Shown here: piece after piece, positions 53,824-62,658 of the stretch
Layout of the letters: the number at the start of each line of letters is the position of its first letter
Numbering within the stretch: the first letter of the stretch is position 1
Translations under genes and position numbers: made by a program
Assembly (NCBI GenBank): GCA_964631125.1
Contig: CAZVYN010000011.1
Location: forward strand, 1-64,000
DNA: 64,000 nt
Source of the DNA: CAZVYN01 sp964631125
Lineage (GTDB): Bacteria; Eisenbacteria; RBG-16-71-46; CAIMUX01
Direction of reading: 5' to 3'
Notes under the pieces: generated by a model
Seen by the model: only the letters and a program-made list of their open reading frames with translations
What the model was told of the DNA's origin: nothing
Database searches by the model: none

Positions 53824-55033
53824 GAGCGCGCGTCTCGTCGCAGCTCTGCTGGCGGCGTGCTGCGTCATCGTCTCCGTCGGCCACTCGCCGGGCGCCTCCG
53901 CCGCGCCGAAGAAGGAAACCTCGACCGCAGCGAGCGGCGGCGATTCCCTCCAACTGCGTCAACAGGAACTGTCGCGCCTCAAGTCCGAATTGGACGACAA
54001 CCGTCGCAAGATCGAAGCGCTCTCGAAAGAAGAGAAGAGCCTCGCGCAGCGGTCGAAGCGGCTGCAAGACGACGTCAGCCTGACGAAGCGCTACCTGGCC
54101 GAGTTGTCCTCGCAGGACGAGGCGCTGCGCGACGACCTGGCGCACCGGCAGGCCGCCTTCCTCGACATGCGCCTACGCTCCGACGAGATGACCGAACGGA
54201 TGAAGGCGCGCGTGCGTCGCTATCACCGGATTCGACGGGTCTCGACCGCGGAGCTGCTCCTCTCGGCGCGCTCCTTCGACGCGCTCTTCGCGCGGTCGCT
54301 GCGGATGGCGCGATTGATCCAGAGCGATCGGCTGGAGCTCCTCGCCTTGGGCCAGGAGCGCACTCGCGTGTCGGAAGAGCGTGAGGCCATCGAGTCGCGG
54401 CGGCGCGGAGTCGAGGCGTTGGAGCAGGAGAAACGTCGCGAAGAAGATCGACTCCACCAGCAGGGACTCGCCACGCGGGCCAAGATCGAGGACGTGCAGG
54501 AAGCGCAGCGTCGGCACCAGCAGCGAGTGAAGGAGCTGGAGCGCGCCGAGTCGTCGATCCGCGAAATGCTCGCTCGCCTGGAGCGAGAACGGGCGGCGCG
54601 CGCCCAGAAGAAAGGAAAGCTGCCGCCGGCCGGGCCCGGCGTGGTGAAGGGCAAGCTGCAGTGGCCGGTGCGCGGCGAGATCCGTGCGGAGTTCGGGTTC
54701 GAAGTGCACCCCAAGTACGGAACGAAGACGCCGATGAACGGCATCGTCATCGCGGCCGAGGCGGGCACGCCGATCCAAGCGGCGCAGAAGGGAACCGTCG
54801 ACTTCGCCTCGTGGCTGCCGGGCTACGGCAACACCGTCATCCTCAACCACGGCGCCGGGTTCTATACGCTCTACGCGCACGCCGCGAGTCTGCTGGTCGG
54901 CGTGGGGGAAGTCGTCGAGGCGGGCGCCGCCATCGCGCGAGTCGGGGACACCGATTCGTCGCGAGGGGCTTGCTTGCTCTTCGAGGTGCGCAAGGGTGTG
55001 AACGCGCTCGACCCGAGAGATTGGCTACCGTGA
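53807..55033 (+). CDS. envC: EnvC-like murein hydrolase activator (degenerate LytM)
   Basis: The product is 408 aa. The signal peptide (LVAALLAACCVIVSVGHSPGASA) is followed by a long coiled coil (about 45-265: LRQQELSRLKSELDDNRRKI to ERAESSIREMLARLER) and a LytM domain from about 280 (LQWPVRGEIRAEFGFE). The zinc ligands are lost: the place of the H-x3-D motif reads MNGIVIAAEAGTPI and the H-x-H place reads CLLFEV. It should therefore be a non-catalytic activator of an amidase, as EnvC is. ATG 53807 overlaps ftsX, completing an FtsEX-EnvC unit. Confidence 0.92.
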   Translation: MNCSAESARLVAALLAACCVIVSVGHSPGASAAPKKETSTAASGGDSLQLRQQELSRLKSELDDNRRKIEALSKEEKSLAQRSKRLQDDVSLTKRYLAELSSQDEALRDDLAHRQAAFLDMRLRSDEMTERMKARVRRYHRIRRVSTAELLLSARSFDALFARSLRMARLIQSDRLELLALGQERTRVSEEREAIESRRRGVEALEQEKRREEDRLHQQGLATRAKIEDVQEAQRRHQQRVKELERAESSIREMLARLERERAARAQKKGKLPPAGPGVVKGKLQWPVRGEIRAEFGFEVHPKYGTKTPMNGIVIAAEAGTPIQAAQKGTVDFASWLPGYGNTVILNHGAGFYTLYAHAASLLVGVGEVVEAGAAIARVGDTDSSRGACLLFEVRKGVNALDPRDWLP

Positions 55034-55037
55034 TCGC

Positions 55038-56135
55038 ATGACGACTCCCGACGCTCCGATTCTCTCGCGCCTGGTCGGGCGTGTCGAGCCGCGCGCGGGG
55101 ATCGCGCGCTCGGTGCGCGATGGACGCTTGGCCCACGCCTACCTGATCCTCGGAACACGCGGCTCGGGGCGCACGCGCTTCGCCCTCGGTGTGGCCCAAC
55201 TCCTTCTCTGCAAGACCGAGAGCGACGCGGCCTGCGGCGTCTGCAGCGGCTGCCGACGAGTGGAGCGCGGCATCCATCCCGACCTGACGATCGTGCATCC
55301 CTCCACCCGCGAGGAGTTGGAGGACCCGAGCCGCACCTCGCGGCTGTTCAGCGACTACGCCGAGTCCGCCTTCGATCCGCTGGCGCTCTCGCCGCAGGCC
55401 ACGCTCGGCATCGATCAGGTGCGCGGCCTCCAAGCGGAGCTGGCCAAGGCTCGGCTGGAGGCGCCGAGGCGCGTCGCGCTGGTTCTCTGCGCCGATCGCA
55501 TGACCGAGCCGGCGGCGCAGGCGGCCCTCAAGTTGATCGAGGAGCCTCCGCCCGAGACGACGCTACTTCTCACGGCGCCGGTCACCGCCAGTCTTCTCCC
55601 CACCCTCGTCTCCCGGTGTCAGCGGATCGATCTCCGCGCGCTCACGATCGACGAGATCACGCCGCTCCTGATCTCGGGCGGCGTCGAGCCGGCCGAAGCG
55701 ACGCTGCTGGCGGGACTCTCCCACGGTTCGGTCGGCCGCGCCTTCGAGCTGCGCGGGCTCGGCATCCTCGCGCTGCGGGAGCGGGCGCTGCGCCTCTTCG
55801 ATGCGACCACCTCCGGTCCACGCGAGGCGGAAGCCCGGGTTCGCGCCGCGGCTGATGGATGGGGCGCCGACGAGATGCTGCTCGCGATCGAGTTGGCGCT
55901 CTCCTGGCAGCGTGACCTGGCCCTCTTGGGGAGCGGACTCGGCCCCGAGTCGTGTCTGCACCGCGATCTGGCCGCGCGCGTGCGGACGGCGCCGGCCCCG
56001 CGCGAACTGAGGCGGCGTCTGGCGTTGCTGGAAGAACTCGGTCGGGCGCTGCACGAACGGGTGAATCCCGAACTCGCCCTCTACGCCGCGGTGGTCCGGT
56101 TGGGCAGCGGCGCCTCCGCGGGAGACGCGGCGTGA
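55038..56135 (+). CDS. holB: DNA polymerase III delta' subunit
   Basis: The product is 365 aa, part of the clamp loader. The AAA+ domain has a modified Walker A (LILGTRGSGRTRFA). Zinc cysteines (CKTESDAACGVCSGC) are followed by VERGIHPDL. The segment LVLCADRMTEPAAQAALKLIEEPPPETTLLL and SRCQRIDLR (sensor 1 and SRC motif) is typical of delta'. The stop overlaps the TatD start by GTGA. Confidence 0.92.
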   Translation: MTTPDAPILSRLVGRVEPRAGIARSVRDGRLAHAYLILGTRGSGRTRFALGVAQLLLCKTESDAACGVCSGCRRVERGIHPDLTIVHPSTREELEDPSRTSRLFSDYAESAFDPLALSPQATLGIDQVRGLQAELAKARLEAPRRVALVLCADRMTEPAAQAALKLIEEPPPETTLLLTAPVTASLLPTLVSRCQRIDLRALTIDEITPLLISGGVEPAEATLLAGLSHGSVGRAFELRGLGILALRERALRLFDATTSGPREAEARVRAAADGWGADEMLLAIELALSWQRDLALLGSGLGPESCLHRDLAARVRTAPAPRELRRRLALLEELGRALHERVNPELALYAAVVRLGSGASAGDAA

Positions 56136-56929
56136 TCGACACCCACGCCCACGTCCACTCCCGCGCCTTCGACTCGGATCGCGCCGAGGTACTCGCGCGC
56201 GCCTGGGAGTCGGGCGTGACCGCATTGCTCGAGGTCAACATCGATGTCGAAGGGTGGGGCGCGGCTCAGGCTACCGTCGCGCTCGATCCGCGCATCTTCG
56301 GCGCCGTCGGAATCCATCCGCATGACACCGCGCGCGCCACGTTGGCCGAGTTCGAGGCAATGACCTCGGACCTGACGGCGCCCTGGTTGCGCGCGATCGG
56401 CGAGACCGGACTCGACTATTACCGCGACTACGCGCCGTCCGAGATCCAGCAACAGTTCTTCGCGCGTCATGTCGGGCTGGCTCGCGACAGCGGATTGCCG
56501 CTCGTCGTGCACGTCCGCGAGAAGCCCGAGGGACCTTCCGCTCACGACGACGCGCTGCGCATCCTGGAGGAGGAGGGGAGAGGTCAGGTCCGCGGCGTCT
56601 TGCACTGCTTCTCCGGTGATCTCCACGTTGCCCGACGCGCGCACGCGCTCGGCTTCCGCCTCGGCATCGGCGGCGCGCACACTTACGCGCCCAAGAAGGC
56701 GGGCCCGCTCCTCGTCGCCATCGCGCAGGAGTTGGGACTGGGGATGTTCGTCCTGGAGACCGATTGCCCGTATCTGACGCCGCATCCCCACCGCAACGCG
56801 CGCAACGAACCGGCCAACGTCTCGCTCACCGCCGCTGTCCTCGCGGGCTACCTCGGTTTGCCGGTCGCCGAAGTCGAACGCTCCACGGACGGCGAGGCTC
56901 GCACTCTCTTCTCGTTGCCCGGCGTCTAG
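56132..56929 (+). CDS. tatD: TatD-family metal-dependent DNase
   Basis: The product is 265 aa. Metal-binding motifs: IDTHAHVH, GIHPHD, IGETGLDYY, VVHVREK, GVLHCFSG and LETDCPYLTPHPHR. TatD enzymes are 3'-5' exonucleases or D-aminoacyl/AP-site processing enzymes. GTG 56132 overlaps holB, and the stop directly abuts the rsmA start. The order holB-tatD-rsmA is a common bacterial one. Confidence 0.94.
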   Translation: MIDTHAHVHSRAFDSDRAEVLARAWESGVTALLEVNIDVEGWGAAQATVALDPRIFGAVGIHPHDTARATLAEFEAMTSDLTAPWLRAIGETGLDYYRDYAPSEIQQQFFARHVGLARDSGLPLVVHVREKPEGPSAHDDALRILEEEGRGQVRGVLHCFSGDLHVARRAHALGFRLGIGGAHTYAPKKAGPLLVAIAQELGLGMFVLETDCPYLTPHPHRNARNEPANVSLTAAVLAGYLGLPVAEVERSTDGEARTLFSLPGV

Positions 56930-57835
56930 GTGGGCGAGACCGCCGACAGCACCGAACGCGAACGCCTGGCGGCGCACGGCGTGACGCCACGCAAGCGGTT
57001 CGGACAGAATTTCTTGCTCGACCCGCGCATCCCCGAACTGATCGTCGAGCGCGCCGATTGGCGTCGTACGACACCGGTTCTGGAGATCGGCGCGGGGAGC
57101 GGAGCGCTGACGGCGGCGCTGCTCGCCGCGGGCCATCCGGTCATCTCGGTCGAGATCGATCGCGATCTCATCGCCATCTTGCTGGAGCGTTTCACCGCGG
57201 AGCGGGAGGCCGGTTGCTGGGCGTTGATCGAAGGAGATCTGCTCGCGCTCGATCCGAAACGCGGCCCGCTCGGCCAGGCGCTCGCGAGCCTTGCGCCGGA
57301 CGACGATCCGCGTCCGTGGGTGGCCGGCAATCTGCCGTACGCCATCACCACGCCGATCCTGGAGTGGACCTGCCGCTCGCGCCACCGGTGGGACGGCGCC
57401 GTCTTCATGGTGCAGCGCGAGTACGGCGCGCGAATTCTCGCATCGCCGGGCGGACGTGAGATCGGTTCGCTCACCCACTGGATCGCCGCGCAGGCCCAGA
57501 CCCGCTCGCTCCTGCGCGTCGGTCGCTCCGCCTTCTGGCCGCGTCCCGGCGTGGAGTCGGTCGTCCTGGAGCTGAAGTTCCCGCAGCCCCCGCCCTTCAC
57601 CGGCGATCTCGTCGCGCTCGAGCGTCTCCTGCGCGCCGCCTTCGGACAACGCCGCAAGACGCTCGTGAACTCCGTCGCGCACGGACTCGGCCGCCCGAAG
57701 GGACTGCTCACGGCGCAGATCACGGCTCTCGGGCTCGCGGCGGACATTCGCGGCGAGATGCTTTCGTTGTCCGACTTCGCGCGGCTTTCCGAAGCGCTCG
57801 CCGCCGCTCAGGTCGCGCCGGATTCCCAGGCGTGA
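56930..57835 (+). CDS. rsmA: 16S rRNA (A1518/A1519) dimethyltransferase RsmA/KsgA
   Basis: The product is 301 aa and dimethylates two adenosines near the 3' end of 16S rRNA during 30S maturation. PRKRFGQNFLLDP opens the protein, SAM site EIGAGSGALT (about 52), catalytic GNLPYAITTPIL (about 133) and the tail FGQRRKTLVNSV. GTG 56930 directly follows the tatD stop. The stop overlaps the GT2 gene by GTGA. Confidence 0.95.
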   Translation: MGETADSTERERLAAHGVTPRKRFGQNFLLDPRIPELIVERADWRRTTPVLEIGAGSGALTAALLAAGHPVISVEIDRDLIAILLERFTAEREAGCWALIEGDLLALDPKRGPLGQALASLAPDDDPRPWVAGNLPYAITTPILEWTCRSRHRWDGAVFMVQREYGARILASPGGREIGSLTHWIAAQAQTRSLLRVGRSAFWPRPGVESVVLELKFPQPPPFTGDLVALERLLRAAFGQRRKTLVNSVAHGLGRPKGLLTAQITALGLAADIRGEMLSLSDFARLSEALAAAQVAPDSQA

Positions 57836-58542
57836 TTCTCGACCGGATGGTGGTGATCCCCGCGCTCGACGAGGAGTCGACCATCGGCGCCGTCGTCCGC
57901 GGACTACCGAGAGATCGAGTCGCCGCCATCGTGGTCGTCGACAACGGCTCGCGCGATCACACCGCAGAAGTTGCGCGTGAGGCGGGCGCAGTGGTCGTGA
58001 GCGAAACGGAGCGGGGCTATGGCGCGGCCTGCCTCGCGGGACTGGCCTGGTGTCGTCGCGAAGGTCCGCCTCGGCTGGTCGCGTTCGTCGACGCCGACGG
58101 CAGCGACGAACCTGGCGACCTCACGCGTCTCTGGGCGGCGCTCGACGATCCGCAGGACGACGACGACTTGGCCGACTTGGTCATCGGTGCGCGGCGTGAG
58201 GCCGAGAGCGGTGCTCTCTTGCCGGCGCAACGATTCGGCAATCTCCTGGCGACCACGCTGCTGCGGCTGCAAACCGGCGTCCGCTTCAGCGATCTGGGCC
58301 CGTTCCGCGCGATCCGCTGGGAGGCGCTGGAGCGCCTCGCCATGAGCGACCGCAACTACGGCTGGACGGTGGAGATGCAGCTCAAGGCGGCGCGCGCGGG
58401 CCTGCGCTGCCGCGAGATCCCGGTCGCCTACCGGAAGCGGCGAGGAGGGCGCAGCAAGGTGGCCGGCACGCTTCGCGGGACGTTCGGCGCCGGTCACAAG
58501 ATCCTCTCCACGCTGGCGCGACACGCCCTCTGGCGTCCCTGA
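57832..58542 (+). CDS. family 2 glycosyltransferase (DPM1/polyprenol-phosphate type)
   Basis: The product is 236 aa. GT-A fold: VVIPALDEESTIGAVV, IVVVDNGSRDHTAEVA and FVDADGSDEPGDL (DxD-like). The later GARREAESGALLPAQRFGN, SDLGPFRAIRWEAL and IPVAYRKRRGGRSKVAGTLRG fit the polyprenol-phosphate sugar transferases that supply lipid-linked sugars. No membrane segment is visible. It is translationally coupled to rsmA. It may feed the GT-C-like membrane proteins at 43343 and 45762. Confidence 0.88.
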   Translation: MILDRMVVIPALDEESTIGAVVRGLPRDRVAAIVVVDNGSRDHTAEVAREAGAVVVSETERGYGAACLAGLAWCRREGPPRLVAFVDADGSDEPGDLTRLWAALDDPQDDDDLADLVIGARREAESGALLPAQRFGNLLATTLLRLQTGVRFSDLGPFRAIRWEALERLAMSDRNYGWTVEMQLKAARAGLRCREIPVAYRKRRGGRSKVAGTLRGTFGAGHKILSTLARHALWRP

Positions 58543-58571
58543 GCGGGCTCACCGAACGGTCGGAGCCGCCG

Positions 58572-58580
58572 TGCTATCCT
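58572..58580 (+). promoter_or_regulatory. extended -10 promoter element candidate
   Basis: TGC followed by TATCCT (58575-58580), 39 bp before the nucleotidyltransferase ATG, fits an extended -10. No good -35 is present. Confidence 0.3.
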
Positions 58581-58619
58581 GCCGCGCACCTTTCACTCCA
58601 GTCTCCGGAGGTACCAGCG

Positions 58620-59342
58620 ATGCGCGGCATCGTCCTGGCGGGCGGGCTCGGTTCCCGAATGCTCCCGCTCACTCGCATCACGAACAAGCATCTGCTCCCG
58701 GTCTTCGATCGGCCGATGATCTACTACCCGATCCAGACTCTCGTCCAGGCCGGGATCAAGGACATCCTGCTGGTCACCGGCGGCAACTACGCCGGCGACT
58801 TCCTGCGACTCCTCGGCAACGGGAAGGAATTCGGCCTGACCCACATCGACTACGTCTACCAGGAAGGCGAGGGGGGGATCGCCGAAGCGCTCGGCCTGGC
58901 GCGCTACTACTCCGAGGGGCAGAGCATGGTGGTGATCCTCGGCGACAACATCATCGAGGATGACATCACGCCGTACGTCGATGCGTTCCGGAAGCAGCCG
59001 AACGGCGCGCGCATCCTCTTGAAAGAGGTCGACGATCCGGAGCGCTTCGGCGTGGCCGAGTTGGACGGCGACCGTGTCGTCGGCATCGAGGAGAAACCGC
59101 CGAAGCCGAAGAGCAAACTGGCGGTGACGGGGATCTACATGTACGACGCGCGCGTCTTCGAGATCATCTCGACGCTGCGCCCCTCGGGTCGCGGAGAGCT
59201 CGAGATCACCGACGTGAACAACGCCTACATCCGCGATGGCTCGATGCGCTTCGACTATCTGAAGGGGTGGTGGACCGACGCCGGCACCTTCGAGAGTCTC
59301 TACCGTGCGAACAGCCTCGTGGCCGAGAAACGGCTGCGCTGA
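58620..59342 (+). CDS. sugar-1-phosphate nucleotidylyltransferase (RmlA-like)
   Basis: The product is 240 aa. Signature IVLAGGLGSRMLPLTRITNKHLLPVFDRPMIYYPI, then GEGGIAEALGLARYY, VVILGDNIIEDD, ITDVNNAYI and WTDAGTFESLYRAN. It activates glucose-1-phosphate with dTTP (or another NTP) for surface polysaccharide. It is shorter than RmlA (about 290 aa) and lacks the C-terminal allosteric helices, like the short archaeal/actinobacterial forms. ATG 58620 has GGAGG 8 nt upstream. Confidence 0.92.
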   Translation: MRGIVLAGGLGSRMLPLTRITNKHLLPVFDRPMIYYPIQTLVQAGIKDILLVTGGNYAGDFLRLLGNGKEFGLTHIDYVYQEGEGGIAEALGLARYYSEGQSMVVILGDNIIEDDITPYVDAFRKQPNGARILLKEVDDPERFGVAELDGDRVVGIEEKPPKPKSKLAVTGIYMYDARVFEIISTLRPSGRGELEITDVNNAYIRDGSMRFDYLKGWWTDAGTFESLYRANSLVAEKRLR

Positions 59343-59351
59343 GGTAGCCCG

Positions 59352-60446
59352 GTGGAAGGATCCGCCGCCCGCCCTGAGCTCCGCCCCGCGCTGCTCGAGT
59401 TCTTCGCCGGCAGCGGTCTCGCCACCGAAGGCCTGCGCCCGCACTTCGACGTCGCCTGGGCCAACGACATCTGCGAGAAGAAAGGCGCGATCTACCGCGC
59501 GAATCAGGGCGACGACTGTTTCCACCTCGGTCCGATCGAAGAGGTTTCGGGCCGCGCGCTCCCCGCGGCCTCGATCTCCTGGGCCAGCTTTCCCTGTCAG
59601 GATCTCTCCTTGGCGGGACGACTCGGCGGCATCGACGCGGCGCGCAGCGGGTTGGTCTGGCACTGGCTGCGCGTGCTCGACGAGATGACCTCGCGTCCTG
59701 AGATCCTGGTGGCGGAGAACGTGGTCGGGTTGATCTCCGCCGATGGCGGCGCCCAGTACCGGTCGCTGCACGATGCGTTGACCTCGCGCGGCTACCGCGT
59801 CGGCGCGCTCGTCTTGGATGCCGTCCGCTGGGCGCCGCAGTCGCGACCGCGGGTCTTCGTCATCGCCGCGGCTGCCGCCGTTCCGCTCGACGGGTTGGAG
59901 AGCGCGGGCGCCGGTTGGGCTCACACCGACCTGTTGCGGGCGGTCGCCTCGACCGCCCGCGATTGGATCTGGTGGCGCCTCCCCGAACCGGAACCGACGC
60001 ACCGTCTGCTCGCCGATCTACTGGAGATGGACGCGCCGCGCGATCCACTCGACCGTTCGCAGCGCAACGTCCGGCTCATCCCGCCGCGACATCGAGAGCG
60101 CGCCGAGCAATTGGCCCGCGATCACGCGAAGGTCTTTCCAGCCTATCGCCGCACTCGCGCGCAGGGGCAAGTGCTCGAACTCCGCTTCGACGGCATCTCC
60201 GGTTGTCTGCGCACCCCGCGCGGCGGAAGCAGCCGACAGACACTCGTCTTCTTGGAGGGCGGCGCGATCGAGACCCGCCTGTTGACCGGCCGCGAGGCCG
60301 CCAGACTGATGGGCGCTCCCGACTCGTATCTCCTCCCCGGCTCGTACAACGACGTCTACCGCGCGATGGGGGACGCGGTCGTGGTTCCGGTCGTCGAGCA
60401 TCTCGCGCGGCATCTCCTACGGCCGTTGGCGCAGAGAGTCGCGTGA
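59352..60446 (+). CDS. C5-cytosine DNA methyltransferase
   Basis: The product is 364 aa. Motif I ALLEFFAGSGLATEGL (about 15), motif IV SFPCQDLSLAG with the nucleophile Cys (about 81), motif VI AENVVGL (about 122), motif VIII WAPQSRPRVFVI, and motifs IX-X GCLRTPRGGSSRQ and DVYRAMGDAVVVPVV. The target-recognition region is short. A Vsr endonuclease gene overlaps the end by GTGA, which suggests that deamination hot spots are corrected. No restriction endonuclease gene is in the window, so it may be an orphan or Dcm-like regulator. GTG 59352 follows GAGG. Confidence 0.93.
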   Translation: MEGSAARPELRPALLEFFAGSGLATEGLRPHFDVAWANDICEKKGAIYRANQGDDCFHLGPIEEVSGRALPAASISWASFPCQDLSLAGRLGGIDAARSGLVWHWLRVLDEMTSRPEILVAENVVGLISADGGAQYRSLHDALTSRGYRVGALVLDAVRWAPQSRPRVFVIAAAAAVPLDGLESAGAGWAHTDLLRAVASTARDWIWWRLPEPEPTHRLLADLLEMDAPRDPLDRSQRNVRLIPPRHRERAEQLARDHAKVFPAYRRTRAQGQVLELRFDGISGCLRTPRGGSSRQTLVFLEGGAIETRLLTGREAARLMGAPDSYLLPGSYNDVYRAMGDAVVVPVVEHLARHLLRPLAQRVA

Positions 60447-60946
60447 CCGACACCGTCTCTCGCGAAAAGCGCTCGTGGGTCATGAGTCGCGTGCGCGATC
60501 GGGACACTCGACCTGAACTAGTAGTCCGCGCGATCGTGCGCGGACTCCGAATCCAGTTTCGGACCTGCGCCGAGGAACTTCCGGGAAAGCCCGATCTCGT
60601 CCTCGCCTCGATCCGCACCGTCCTCTTCGTCCAAGGCTGCTTCTGGCACGGACACACCTGCAAACGAGGCGCACGCCTTCCGCAGACGAACGAGATCTAC
60701 TGGCGAGACAAGATCGACCGCAACCGCACGCGGGACCGCGCCCACGCGCGTCGCCTCCGCGCGCTCGGCTGGAGTGTGCTCCAGATCTGGGAATGTTCGC
60801 TGCGTAGGCTGCAACAGGTGCGCGCGCGGCTCGAGCGACAGATCGAACTCAGAACAGCCGAAGCACCAGGTCGCGTCCCGGTAGGTGCGACCGCGAGAGG
60901 AACTCACGCTCGTCCTTCCCGAGTACGCGGAGCAGTCGGTAGCTGA
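60443..60946 (+). CDS. vsr: very short patch repair endonuclease Vsr
   Basis: The product is 167 aa and nicks at T:G mismatches created by deamination of 5-methylcytosine. REKRSWVMSRVRDRDTRPEL, FRTCAEELPGKPDLVL (catalytic Asp about 51), VLFVQGCFWHGHTCKRGARLP (His about 67 and 69) and LRALGWSVLQIWECSL are diagnostic. GTG 60443 overlaps the methyltransferase stop. The last about 25 residues extend beyond the usual end, and the gene overlaps the convergent flippase gene by 98 bp. Confidence 0.94.
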   Translation: MTDTVSREKRSWVMSRVRDRDTRPELVVRAIVRGLRIQFRTCAEELPGKPDLVLASIRTVLFVQGCFWHGHTCKRGARLPQTNEIYWRDKIDRNRTRDRAHARRLRALGWSVLQIWECSLRRLQQVRARLERQIELRTAEAPGRVPVGATARGTHARPSRVRGAVGS

Positions 60947-62354
60947 TCGCGATCGTCAGGATTCCCAGCAGCGACAGTCCGAGCAGACCGCCGAAGCCCT
61001 GCGCATACGGCTTCAGCGCGAAGAGCCAGACCGCCGAAGCCGAGGCCAGATAGCAGCGACCGATGAACCGCCACGGAATGGTCAGCCCCGGCATGTAGCG
61101 CCGCGCGATGAACCACCGCACGAACGGCACGATGGCGCCGACGATCGCGGTCGGAATGGTGGCGCCGAGCAGCCCGTACCGCGGGATCAAGAGGATATCG
61201 AGTCCCACGTTGAGCGTGGCGTAGCCGATGTTGAGCAGCAGATTGACCCAGACCTTCTCGGCCACATAGACGGCCATGCTCAGCGGCGTACCGAGGAACG
61301 TGACCGCGAAGATCAGGAAGAACGCCTGCGCGTACGGCCCCGCGGGCGCCATCGGTTCGCCATAGAGCACGCGGATCGCCAAGTCCCCGAGGACGAAGCC
61401 GAGCACGCTGATCGGCGCGACCACGAAGTAGAGCAACCGGTAGTAGAGCGAGACGAACCAGGGCATCGACTCGCGCCGCACCGTCGCGGTTTCGGAGAAT
61501 CCCGCCAGCAACAGCGGATAGACGGCGCTGGGGAGGAACTCCAGGGCGAGCTGCGGAAGCTTGTACGCCAGGTCGAAGAACCCGGCTTCCTGCCTCGTGC
61601 GGTAGATCCCCAGGAAGATCGTCTCGGACTGCCGCCAGACGACGTAGTTCAGCAGGTTGTTCGGCATCCATGGCAGCGCATAGCCGAGCAGGCGACGGGT
61701 GGGGAACGGGGCCGGAGGCGTGGCCGACGCGGAAGTGCTGGTCTGCTGTCGTCGTAGCACCCCCACCAACACGGCCAGTCCCGCGATCTGGCCGAGCGCG
61801 GCGCCGAGCAGCACCCCTTCCACCTGCAGGCCGAGGTGGAGGAGCCCGGCGGTCGCGAGCGCCAAGACGAGCGAGCCGACCGTGACACCGGCCGCCATCT
61901 CTCGGGTGCGGTAACTCGCGATCGCGTATTGCGAGAGCGTGCCGTTGAGCACCTCGGTGACCGAGAGGAGAGCGCCCAGGATCAGCAGGTCGCCGTAGGT
62001 CGGAAAGTTCGCCGTCAGGTAGCCGCGCAGCGCCAGCAGGATCACGGTCGTCACGGCCCACACGGCGGTCTGCATCGACAGGCAGCGCATGAGCAGCGCG
62101 CGCCCTTCGTTCGCCCGATCTTGCACGCGGAGTTCGGGGACGAATCGATTCAGCGCCTGGCCCAGACCGAGTCCAGCCAGCAGTGTGACCAACGCCAGGG
62201 GAGTGCGCAGGACGCTGAGCGTGCCGTACTCGAACTCGCCCAGACTCCGGACGATCAGGATCGACGTGAAGATCGAGACGACGAGTTGGACCGCGCGGGG
62301 GAGGAGCGTCCAGGCGAAGGCGCCGGTCACCTTCTCCCGAGTCGATTTCACCAT
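60849..62354 (-). CDS. polysaccharide/lipid-linked oligosaccharide flippase (Wzx/MATE-like)
   Basis: The product is 501 aa with 12-14 predicted membrane segments. The start FAWTLLPRAVQLVVSIFTSILIVRSLGEFEYGTLSVLRT is typical of polysaccharide transporters of the MOP superfamily that flip undecaprenyl-linked units. ATG 62354 is the only sensible start. The nearby GT2 and nucleotidyltransferase genes suggest a surface-glycan route, but no polymerase or further glycosyltransferases are visible. Its 3' end overlaps vsr by 98 bp. Confidence 0.9.
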   Translation of the reverse strand: MVKSTREKVTGAFAWTLLPRAVQLVVSIFTSILIVRSLGEFEYGTLSVLRTPLALVTLLAGLGLGQALNRFVPELRVQDRANEGRALLMRCLSMQTAVWAVTTVILLALRGYLTANFPTYGDLLILGALLSVTEVLNGTLSQYAIASYRTREMAAGVTVGSLVLALATAGLLHLGLQVEGVLLGAALGQIAGLAVLVGVLRRQQTSTSASATPPAPFPTRRLLGYALPWMPNNLLNYVVWRQSETIFLGIYRTRQEAGFFDLAYKLPQLALEFLPSAVYPLLLAGFSETATVRRESMPWFVSLYYRLLYFVVAPISVLGFVLGDLAIRVLYGEPMAPAGPYAQAFFLIFAVTFLGTPLSMAVYVAEKVWVNLLLNIGYATLNVGLDILLIPRYGLLGATIPTAIVGAIVPFVRWFIARRYMPGLTIPWRFIGRCYLASASAVWLFALKPYAQGFGGLLGLSLLGILTIAISYRLLRVLGKDEREFLSRSHLPGRDLVLRLF

Positions 62355-62658
62355 CCCGCGGTCACCCTGCCGTTCTGCTCCTCATGGCGCGGCACTCTAC
62401 GGAGGCGCTTCCGCCGAGGTCAACGCGGCGACGCTCGGCCCAATGGGGTGCGGCGGCCCCGATCTCTTTCGTCTTCTCGGAAGGCGTGCGTTGACGGTCC
62501 GGTCTTCGCCTCCCTAGAATCTGAGCACTTCTATTCCAGCTTTCCCCTCTTCGACCCGACCAGAGGAGCGCCGCCACGACCCTTGCTACGCCCGACCTCT
62601 GCTGAAGTGTCGTAACGTTTCCGCCCCATCCTCTGGGGGATACCGGTTGAGATCCGAG
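62355..62658. other. 304-base divergent intergenic stretch
   Basis: No gene is supported here. It carries the promoter at 62491-62520 for the outer-membrane gene and presumably the flippase promoter on the other strand. Confidence 0.5.
62491..62520 (+). promoter_or_regulatory. sigma-70-type promoter for outer-membrane protein gene
   Basis: TTGACG (62491-62496), an 18-bp spacer and TAGAAT (62515-62520) form a near-consensus promoter. It leaves a leader of about 130 nt before ATG 62659. Confidence 0.55.

Noticed and set aside
59352..62354. Full restriction-modification or defence island around the methyltransferase
   Set aside because: Neighbours are a sugar nucleotidyltransferase and a flippase; no nuclease besides Vsr is present.
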